A stretch of DNA of 64,000 nucleotides, taken from positions 23,282,365 through 23,346,364 of the forward strand of contig BTRK01000006.1 in the NCBI GenBank assembly GCA_036245805.1, written 5' to 3'. Positions 46,540 through 56,209 of this stretch are shown piece after piece (positions within the stretch are counted from its first letter, which is position 1; each line of letters begins with the position of its first letter). The notes below the pieces were generated by a model, which saw nothing but the letters and a program-made list of their open reading frames with translations, made no database searches and was not told the DNA's origin. This stretch comes from Pristionchus mayeri. Its lineage: Eukaryota; Nematoda; Chromadorea; Rhabditida; Neodiplogasteridae. A program made the translations under genes and the position numbers.

Positions 46540-46981
46540 TCGTACGTGATGGAAATTTAGGAACGAAAACCGTACAATTTCCAAAAATATCACGTTTCGT
46601 GGATTATGGTGAATTTTCAATTTTATTACTTTTGCTTTTTTGCTTTCTTTTTTTCGTATGCGTTTTCATAAAACGGATGGGATTTTACACGAAAATATGG
46701 CTAGAAATGCAATAAAATCACGTGAAAAAACATGTAATATTGACGAAATGGCCATAACCGGGTTTTAGCACTATTTCATCAATATTGCGTGTTTTAAACG
46801 AGCTTTTATTGCATTTCTAGCCATATTTCCGTGTAAAATCCCATACGTTTTATGAAAACGCACATGAAAAAAAGAATGCAAAAAAGCAAAACTCATAAAA
46901 ATGAAAATTCACCATAATCCCCGAAACGTGATATTTTTGGAAATTGCACGGTTTTCGTTCCTAAATTTCCATCACGTACGA
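46540..46981. repeat. 442-bp foldback MITE with TA target duplication
   Basis: The left end TCGTACGTGATGGAAATTTA is repeated as its complement at the right end, and the two arms of about 210 bp match almost throughout, meeting around GGCCATAACCGGGTTTTAGC (about 46750-46770). TA flanks both ends (46538-46539 and 46982-46983). No coding capacity. Structure and target site point to a non-autonomous Tc1/mariner-type element. Confidence 0.85.
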
Positions 46982-46983
46982 TA

Positions 46984-49454
46984 GGGAGAAGCTTCCTTTG
47001 CCGACACACTCTGTGAGGGGGGAGGTGAGGGAGAGCCACACTTTTTATACCGATGTCTACAGTGAGAAATATTCTAGAGAACATTTCGACTGTTGTCAAA
47101 TGTAAAAATAATGCGAAATGATATTTCACACGGTTGCTAGCGAACAACTCTGATGATTTTTAAATGGGGCCTACCTGTCTCGTGGCGGAATGTACGCCCC
47201 CAGGAGAGGGCCTGCGCCACCAGTGGAGAGACGATGAGAGGAGAGCATTCCATACAGAGATCAAAGATCAACTGATCATCCCGTGTCCATCGACTGCATT
47301 CTACTGCAAGGGGAAGAGAGTAGAAGAGGAAGAGGAAAGGGGCAGAGGAGAAGAAGTAAGCACTCCGTGAGGGAGATCAGCTAGGAATGGGAGAACAAAC
47401 ATGGGTCGGAATCAGATGGGACTTCGTCTCCCTCCACTTATTCATTCTAATCGAAGGCTGAGAAAGTACAAGGGGAAGGTGATACTCGAGGAGGAGGGGA
47501 GGAATGCATTATGAGGAAGGCGGACAATGAGATCAGCCACGAGAAGGGATACGAAGGAGACTACACATATCAGTTCCTCCTGCCCTCCATCGAATGAAAT
47601 GCAGCAGTGACTGTGGAATATATGTAACAGCGACAAATGTTGGTCAATTTTAGAGAATGCGATTATTGCAAAAATACAGGACTTTGAAACACGAGGTGAT
47701 CTGTAATTTCAGTACAGCAGAGATCGGTGGGTGGAACGAGGAAAAGACATAGTGGAAGAAACGATCGTTGGAGAGGGGATTCGTGGGGGAGGAGAAGGGG
47801 TGAAATTGGAAGGACGACGTCTCAAAGGTGCGAATTTTCCTTATGGAGTCTGCTGAGCAGCAGGTCCCCATTGTGTGATGAATTTGAATGGGTTAGAAGA
47901 GGAGATGGGAGAAGGTCAATTTGGAGATGCGGGAGTGGCCAGTTGTAGAGATTCGCCAAGAGTAGTCATCATTCCAGGCATAGTTTTCAGTGCTAGGGCG
48001 CCGTTGTATTCGATGGTTTGAGTAAACAGCCATAGGTTAGAGTGATGTAGACCATAACTAGCGTAGCAGGAGATGGAGAGAACGAGGTGCCTTGCATGGG
48101 GATGATTGATTATATCCGTCCTTTGCGGGCCATTCAGAGGGAGGCAATCGAGAAGGAACGCCCGATTTCCCCTCTGTCTCAAAGATTCCTTGACGACGAT
48201 GGAAACTGTGAGGAAAGAGAAGTGAAAGAATGAGATGGAGAAGATCGAGGAATGAGACTTCGATGAACTTTAGAAGATCAGCCAGGGAAACAGCAGAATG
48301 CAAAATGTCTCGAACGAAGGAGAAAGATGAGGGACGGGGGAAGGAATGAACTCCACTAATCTGATATGATTACTTCAATTCCATTATTTCCGATCCTTGA
48401 TATGCGACTGAAAAGTTCGTCTCCTCCATTAGATCATCCGTATGGAGATCAAACCAAAGGAATCCGAATGAGATCGCGAAGTGGAGGATAGTCAAAGGTT
48501 AGACTTCCTCTCTTCGTACTAAGTGAATGAAAGTGCAAGGGGGCTAAATCAAGGCCTGCTAAGGGAACAGACAACTCTCACTCACACGAGACCGAAAGAG
48601 AGAGGACGAACAATTACGTTTAACCTCTCCACTCTTTCTCTTCTCGCTCTCAGTTTCGAGACTCTCGAGGGTTGTTAGGAGAAGGGAAAGAAGAAGAGAC
48701 GAAAAAAGACTGACCAGGAAGGAATTACAGAGAGGATTCACACCTCAATCAATTGTACAATCTGAAGGGGAAGTGGAATGTCCACGTGTGTGTAAGTGTC
48801 ACTACTTCCATCCACCCAATTTTCGCCTCGTGTGGTTGTTGCCATTGACAGTGGAGGGGAGAAGGTCCGAGGAAGAACAATGGCCACTTTCTCGACCATT
48901 TCCTTTCTCAATGGTACAGAGAACGATACCAGCACGAAAAAAATATGAAACGAAGGTGCAACGAGTCGATTGTGTGATCCCATACAGTTTTGATAAAAAT
49001 TACGTGTCAATCGTGTTAAAATGTAGGCGTTCTCCGTGCTTTAAAGTGTTTTTAGTATTTTTTAAAAGTACATGGCATATTGAATGAATAATCGCCATGA
49101 TAAAACTCGACTAGAAAACGTTCTTCACGATCTTTCTAACCCCTCTAGCACAGATCATTGAATTGTAAAGAGATATCCAAAAGCGAGATCGGAAGCATGC
49201 ATCCAAGTACTCCCGATTATATGCAATAAAAGGCAAGTCTACGACGGTGATCTCTTCATTAACCTCACTGTCTCACTTTTATGATCATCATGTTCACTCT
49301 GTCATCGGTCGCATCCGATCTTGCTTACTCGATCACTCAGTCACATGACTCATCCATTCATTCCTTCAATCCTTCGAGTTGTTTTTTTCATTCTCCCACT
49401 CTAATTTTCAATAATGCACAACATTTTTCTTTTGAACATTGCATAATTTTAGGA
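46984..49454. other. Upstream region of the SOX gene, no supported gene
   Basis: Short frames exist on both strands, such as + 47164-47370 and - 48738-49010, without similarity or splice support. It should contain the SOX promoter. Confidence 0.4.
49446..49452 (+). promoter_or_regulatory. Possible spliced-leader acceptor just before the SOX start codon
   Basis: ATTTTAG ends two bases before ATG 49455, matching a nematode 3' splice consensus with no in-frame upstream coding exon seen. Such sites often accept the SL trans-spliced leader. It could equally be an ordinary acceptor after an unseen 5' UTR exon. Confidence 0.35.
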
Positions 49455-52400
49455 ATGGAACACACCACCTCCTCCCCCATCATCTCTCATAATCTGCAGC
49501 GACAGAACGAGCACTTCAATTACGAGAATCTTCACCCGCTTCAAATAGATCAGCAACAGTCCATCATGCATACTAAGATGCAATCTCCCCTCCAGTCGCC
49601 TCAATATCAACAGTCAAATGAGTAAGATTTGATTATTCAGCTTTTTATAAATATTATTATAGTAGCAATGAAATCATCAATGAAGTTAATCTTTTTCAGT
49701 TTCCACGATATTCCGACGTACGATGAGCCCTCAATTGACTACGCTGGTTCTCCTCACTGGTATCCCCCTCCTCCGAATGAATTCCCCTCTTTCGCCGTTC
49801 GACATACGGCACCCAATCCCTACTGTGAACGTCCGAGAGAAGAATATGAGCAGCAGACGATGCAAGAATCAACCATCGGAGGGGAGAAGTTAGTATTTAC
49901 GATACTCATTAGAGAATGGAAAATGATGGGCTCAGACATGCAGTTCCTCATTCTTATTCAAAGCAATCTCAGCACATTTGGTCATCAAATATAACACATG
50001 TATCATGAGTCAGTGGATGAAAAATCCACCTCCTGGGAACAATTTCCAAATTTTATTTTTTGTTTTCGTTCATATTATGGTGCTAGGATATACTAGAGTC
50101 AACTTCTCGAAAAATCTAGGTCACAGGTCCCAGAACCGGCTTTTAGGAATTTTCCGGTTTTGCATCCCGCTCTACCGTATATCAGCTCCCAGATGTGCTA
50201 CGGAGGTAGCACTTGGCTCAAAATGTGCGAAAAAATCTGGCAAACAACTTTTATGTTGAAAGTGAAACCGTAGGACTGCAACCTCGGGAAATATGAACGA
50301 AAAACTGAAACTTCCTGTACAAATAAAATCATACCATCTCGTTAAGGGACAAACCCTGTGAATTTTTTTGCAGATTATGGAAGTTTAACTTCATAGGCAT
50401 ACATAAAAAAATATAAATCGGCACTTTTAGGGTGGCCTTTTTGAGCAATGTAGCTCCGAAGGTCAGACAAATGAGAAGTCAAGTTTTGGAAAATTTTCAT
50501 CTCGCAGATTTAACATTCCAATCCATCAGTTCAATCAATTTCTAACATTTCTCGATCAATGAAGTTAGATACCGTTGAAAGATCACGAAAGTTCAGCACT
50601 TCAAAAAATTCGATTTCCAACCCTTCTGAGATGCCATGTTCGTGTCCATCAAACTCAGGATTTACCTTTGACTGGAAATAAACTTAACTCGATTTCAATA
50701 GATGACACAATCATGATTACAGTCTATCATTCTTGGTTCTCCAGCGGTTTCCATTCCCTTGATTTATATGCTCGAACTTGCAAAATCGAGATGGTCGAAA
50801 TTCAACAAAATTATATTTTGACTAAATTTTAAACTCTCCCATCTATTTTCAATCACGAAAAATCATTTTCAGAGCAGCGGTGATAGAAAACATCGATAAT
50901 GTCAACATAGTACTCGCTTAAAAATATATGAAATTTTTGCAGTTCGAAATTTTGAAATTTTGGACAATCTGGAAAATGGCCTCAATTATAACATATTTCA
51001 TCTACTCAACCCTCAAAATGATTTTTCGTGATTGAAAATAGATGGGAGAGTTTAAAATTTAGTCAAAATATAATTTTGTTGAATTTCGACCATCTCGATT
51101 TTGCAAGTTCGATCATATAAATCAAGGGAATGGAAACCGCTGGAGAACCAAGAATGATAGACTGTAATCATGATTGTGTCATCTATTGAAATCGAGTTAA
51201 GTTTATTTCCAGTCAAAGGTAAATCCTGAGTTCCATGGACACGAACATGCCATCTCAGAAGGGTTGGAAATCGAATTTTTTGAAGTGCTGAACTTTCGTG
51301 ATCTTTCAACGGTATCTAACTTCATTGATCGAGAAATGTTAGAAATTGATTGAACTGATGGATTGGAATGTTAAATCTGCGAGGTGAAAATTTTTCAAAA
51401 CTTGACTTCTCATTTGTCTGACCTTCGGAGCTACATTGCTCAAAAAGGCCACCCTAAAAGTGCCGATTTATATTTTTTTATGTATGCCTATGAAGTTAAA
51501 CTTCCATAATCTGCAAAAAAATTCACAGGGTTTGTCCCTTAACGAGATGGTATGATTTTATTTGTACAGAAAGTTTCAGTTTTTCGTTCATATTTCCCGA
51601 GGTTGCAGTCCTACGGTTTCACTTTCAACATAAAAGTTGTTTGCCAGATTTTTCCGCACATTTTGCGCCAAGTGCCACCTCCGTAGCACATCTGAGAGCT
51701 GATATACGGTAGAGCCTGATGCAAAACCGGAAATTCCTAAAAGCCGGTTCTGGGACCTGTGACCTAGATTTTTCGAGAAGTTGACTCTAGTATATCCTAG
51801 CACCATAATATGAACGAAAACAAAAAAAAAATTTGGAAATTGTTCTCACACACCTCCACTGACTCGTGATCCTGTGATAATTATCACACGTATCATGATA
51901 ATTATCACACGTATCGAGTCAGTGGAGGTGAGCGGGAACATTTTGAAAATTTGTCCCACAAATTTGGCCCATACTATACCCTGGAGTGATGATTTCCAAA
52001 AATATAGGTCATTTGTCCCAGAGCCGGCTTTTAGAAATTTTCCGGTTTTGTACCGTATCTCTGCTCTCAGTTGAGCTAGAAAGGTGGCAATGGGCTTAAA
52101 AAGTGTGGAAAATTATTTTGAACAACTTTTATGTTGACAGCTTTTGTGTGCGATGCCAATTGAAAATGTTATGGTAAAAAGTCCATTTTTCAAGCAAAAA
52201 ATAAATTTTTTCGACATCACGCAGGAAACTTGCAGCGGATTTTCTTTGTATATTTCGAAAGAAGAAGTAAACCTGCATTATATAAAAAAATTAGCAAAGA
52301 AATTGAAGGGTAGATTTGCATTGTAATTTTGGGCCAAATGTGGAACTGGCAAAATCGCAAAAATCATTATTTTCAAATTCTTTCAAAACTTATTTCTTTA

Positions 52401-53966
52401 ACTTAAAACGATCTTTGGACACCGTAAATATATGCATTTCGAATTTAAAAGTTCATAAAAATTTCAAGGTGTACATTTGGAAAGAATTTGAAAATAATGA
52501 TTTTTGCGATTTTGCCAAAGTTCCACATTTGGCTTAAAATTACAATGCAAATCTACCTTTGAATTTCTTTGCTAACTTTTTAATATAATGCAGGTTGACT
52601 TCTTCTTTCGAAATATGCAAAGAAAATCCGCTGCAAGTTTCTGCTGCAAGTTTTTGATGTCGAAAAAATTTATTTTTTGCTTGAAAAAATGGACTTTTTA
52701 CCATAACATTTTCAATTGGCATCGCACACAAAAGCTGTCAACATAAAAGTTGTTCAAAATAATTTTCCACACATTTTAAGTCCACTGCCACCTTTCTAGC
52801 TCAACTGGGAGCAGAGATACGGTACAAAACCGGAAAATTTCTAAAAGCCGGCTCTGGGACAAATGACCTATATTTTTCGAAATCATCACTCCAGGGTATT
52901 ATACTACCATAGCAAATTCGTGACACAAATTTTCAAAATGTTCCCGAGGGGACTATTTTTCACCCACTGACTCGTGGTACACGTGTTATAGGTTCGATTC
53001 GCGTGAGATGTACCATCCTCCCCAGCAAGTGGCAAATCCATACACTGGAAATACTTGGAACCGAGAGATTCAGCAGAACCGTAAGAGGAAGATTGGGGAT
53101 ATTGATCGGTGAGCTGTTATATTTGGCCTTTTTGCTTCTCTCCGCGAATTCCAAGGGAGTGAAATCAAATGGTCGTTCAGTCCGAAGCGTCCGATGAACG
53201 CCTTCCTCGTGTACAGCATTAAAGCAAGGAGGAGACTCTCCAAGGAGAATCCCACCATGCACATGTCTGAAGTATCCAAGCTGTAAGTTGAATTGAGATT
53301 GTGTTTGCAAGAGATTTTGTAGTGCAATTTGTAAGCAATGCATGAAAAACGAAAAGATAAAATATAAATCTTATTAATCAGGTTATCCGCCGAATGGAAG
53401 GAACTGAAGAAAAGTAAAGGAGATAAAGTATTCGTGGAGAAGGCAAAAGAGATCATGAAGGAACATCTGAGGGTAAGTGAACAGTCACGATAACTATTGT
53501 ACATCATTATAACCTTCGAAATAGCGACAGTAACGAAATGTAGGTATTCGTTACAGGCCTATCCCGATTACAAGTACCGTCCAAGAAAGAAGAATGGGCA
53601 GCAGAAGGAAATAATCAAATCACCAAAACGGCTCGGATTGGACTGCGCTCTCGAACATGTACTTATTTAGATACTTTGTACTAGTGTTATGCTCTAGGGG
53701 TGGGAGGAATAATACACCGTTCGCAATCATAAGACTTACAAGACTTGTGAGTTATCGCTAATATTTGTAGATTGAGAATCCCGTCCTCGATCACAGCGAC
53801 GACGACAATCACTTCTACGAGTGAGTGCACACAAAATAGATGGACGTATTTTTAAATGTCTGACTATTCTCATTGCAGGCCCCACTACTCTATTCCCTTC
53901 GGAAATATTGCGGTCTACAGTCATGGAGTAGTTGCAGACGCCGAATCCGTTGAACTGTGTCTTTGA
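49455..53966 (+). CDS. SOX-type HMG-box transcription factor
   Basis: Eight exons in consistent phase: 49455-49621, 49700-49888, 52992-53108, 53160-53282, 53382-53472, 53557-53658, 53771-53820 and 53879-53966, giving 308 residues. The N-terminal ~155 residues are Gln/His/Pro-rich (low-complexity activation-type sequence). A basic stretch ([10 protein letters not shown]) precedes the HMG box at about residues 167-240: [11 protein letters not shown]...[19 protein letters not shown]...[11 protein letters not shown]. The RPMNAF core, the EVSK.L.AEWK helix and the DYKYRPR tail are SOX hallmarks; the usual MVWS is LVYS here. The C-terminus is acidic, then ends [10 protein letters not shown]. The second intron is 3.1 kb and is almost entirely two large palindromes; all other introns are short. 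The protein should bind the DNA minor groove at AACAAT-like sites and control development. HMG family is firm; SOX subgroup not assigned. Confidence 0.88.
49992..51885. repeat. ~1.9-kb palindrome in SOX intron 2 (first of two tandem foldback units)
   Basis: The left arm (49992 to about 50871) and right arm (about 51016 to 51885) are near-identical reverse complements; the 85-codon frames at 50575 (+) and 51052 (-) encode almost the same peptide, differing at about three residues. The loop is roughly 144 bp. The left terminus reads TAACACATGTATCATGAGTC after a TA at 49990-49991. The right boundary with the next unit is blurred by a duplicated 20-bp TGATAATTATCACACGTATC segment at about 51870-51915. 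The arm frames lack any domain and are taken as non-coding. Confidence 0.88.
51895..52988. repeat. ~1.1-kb palindrome in SOX intron 2 (second tandem foldback unit)
   Basis: Arms of about 480 bp (left ending near 52384, right starting near 52480) surround a ~95-bp loop. It ends ...CACTGACTCGTGGTACACGTGTTA, the complement of the start of the first unit (TAACACATGTATCATGAGTCAGTG), followed by TA at 52989-52990. Inner blocks such as CCGGCTTTTAG, TTTTCCGGTTTTG and the CCGTAT...CTC pattern are shared in diverged form with the first unit, so both belong to one family. Frames at 52144 (+) and 52540 (-) are mirror copies without a domain. Confidence 0.85.
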
Positions 53967-54181
53967 TATAACTTATTCATTCTACCATTGTCTATGATCT
54001 CATCCTACTAAAAGGCAATTTCGCTTCAGCTAGAAAACCTAAATGTGTTTAGCTGAGTTCATAATTCCACATCATCTCGTAGTGTAATAATATTTATCGA
54101 AGCCTGATCTTCGACACTTACGACCAAAGAAATAAGGGCCTGCTATTTTGAATATGAAGTTTCGGCACATATTGCGAATTA

Positions 54182-55264
54182 CAGTGCCGCTCAATCGCCG
54201 CCCTAACGGGCGAGTCGGGACGACTCGCCGCGTGTCACCTCATGTCGCCTCAACTTTGAGACGGCCTAAACCACCTTCAACGTGTATATTTTTGGGGCAA
54301 TTTTTGGCTGCTGGTTTCTCTCATCAGTGCGAATCAATCTGCGAAATCTGCTTTCGAAAATATTGATTTTAAGCTGTGTCGTGAGGGGTTATCATTCGAG
54401 ACTCTCTCCCCCCCTCCTTTCCCTACATTTCCTCATTCCCAATCTGCATCTCACGAAGGAGCGGCGTTGTAGGGAAATGAGGGGAGGAGAGGAGGGATAG
54501 AGTGGAATGATGACCTCACGGCACATGGCTCAAAATCAATATTTTTGAAAGCAAATTTCGCAGATTAATTAGCACTAACGAGAGAAACCCACCTCCAAAA
54601 ATTGCACAAAAAGGTAGCACCCCGAGTTGTAAATTTATTTTCAGAAATCCACATTTCAGAAAAAAATTTCAGAAAAAACAAATCAGAAAGAAAAATTTAG
54701 AAAGAAAAATACTGTAAAAACTAATTTCGTAAATTCATTTTTCAGAAATCCATTTTCAGAAATTTTGTTTCGTAAGCTACCGTAATCGCGGAATATTCGC
54801 CACCTTCACTTTGGTTATTTAATGTTAAATTATCATTTCTAATATTTTTTCTTGTTCGCATTAGGCTTTTGATTGTCGTGCCCATCCATTAAAGATCATA
54901 AAAATTTTAAATAATGCGAATTTTATGTTTTTTATGAGCAGTTCTATTTCCCGGCTACAGTACTCAGCAATTTACGGCTAAATATTTCTGAAAAACGACT
55001 TTCTCAAAAAAGTTTTCGCAAACTGGTTTTTTTCAAAAAAAATTTCTCAATTTGATTTTCTGAAATTTTTTTTCTAAAATATATTTTTCTGAAAATTAAA
55101 TTTCTTAAACGAAATTTCCCAAAATAAATTTACAAAATGGGGTACTACCCACAAAAATATACACTTTGAAGGTCATTTAGGCCGTCTCAAAGTTGAGGCG
55201 ACATGAGGCGACACGTGGCGAGTCGCCCCGACTCGCCCGTTAGGGGGGCGATTGAGCGACTCCG
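54182..55264. repeat. ~1.08-kb composite foldback element with nested inverted repeats
   Basis: Outer arms of about 110 bp (CCGCTCAATCGCC...CTAACGGGCGAGTCG...GTCGCCTCAACTTTGAGAC) face each other, with TA on both sides (54180-54181 and 55265-55266) and CAGT/CGGAG-type ends. Inside are two further inverted repeats: about 54285-54608, arms holding TTTTTGGGGCAATTTTT and AAAATCAATATTTT; and about 54615-55145, with TTTCAGAAA/TTTCTGAAA-rich arms. This looks like insertions nested in one element. It lies about 215 bp beyond the SOX stop codon. Confidence 0.8.
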
Positions 55265-55266
55265 TA

Positions 55267-56209
55267 TTAAGGTCTTTGCCTTTTATGTATGCCCGAGGAG
55301 CATCTTGAACAGGCAAAAGGTTAATTTTGTACTCGAAGGTCAGGAATCCCAAATATTTGTTTGAATAAAAGTGTTTCATTTTTGAGCGGATGCCACTTCC
55401 ATCTTCCACCATTCCCCGCTTCAAACCATTTCTTTTGTACTTATTTACTTCCTCCTTCCCCTCTCTTGCCCCCCTCGATTATGTAAAACTCTAAAGAACG
55501 GGCAAAGGACCACACATAACTCAAAGGTTTCTCCCGTTTTTATCCCTCACCTTCTCTCCCTCTCTAACCCTATAATTTCCACACCAAGTCTCCTTTCCTA
55601 AACATAGCTGACGGGGATTGCGAGAGCTCTCGTTTGCGCTGAAAAAATAGTTTTCAGTCCTTTATCTTTTCCATTTCCTCTCTCTGCTCCTGCCTTCCTT
55701 TTACCTCTGAAGTCGTGTTCTGCGTTTTGTTAATTTTTAAAACTAAATTGGTTGTCCGTAAAAATTTCCATCATTTCGTTAAAAACTTGATAAAATATAT
55801 TACACACAATTAATCTTCCGATCAGTTGTTACGTGTTCATTCTTACAATTTTAAATTGTGTTTATCGATTGGCCAAACGATGCACACAAGGAAGGGGAAG
55901 GGAGGTTAGTAAGGGGATAGGGATCACATCTGATCTTTGATCTTTGCTATGATCATGAATGAGCATAGATTAGAAGCACACGACGTGAAGGCAAACACAC
56001 AAAAATCAATAATTGAAAAAAAACGAAAGGCAAACATCACTCAGAGATATGATAGAAGTAGAAGTAAGTGAATTCGTGTTGATAATCTTTGATCTAAGAT
56101 ATGCCTGTTCTAGAAGTGGAAACTAATCGAAGAATTAGTGATAGGCAGTGCAGATATTTACAATAATCAAAGAGAGCGAGATGCTGGAGTCGATCGATAA
56201 CTGGCTGTT
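55267..56209. other. Convergent intergenic region between SOX and myosin
   Basis: AT-rich with scattered pyrimidine tracts on the + strand. No exon on either strand. It probably includes the myosin 3' UTR. Confidence 0.45.

Noticed and set aside
50575..51309. Mirror-image 85-codon frames in the first SOX-intron palindrome
   Set aside because: They are near-identical because the arms are palindromic; no domain and no splice context. Treated as chance frames in a non-coding repeat.
52144..52731. Mirror-image 60-63-codon frames in the second SOX-intron palindrome
   Set aside because: Same reasoning; the two versions differ by frame-disturbing changes, which argues against coding constraint.
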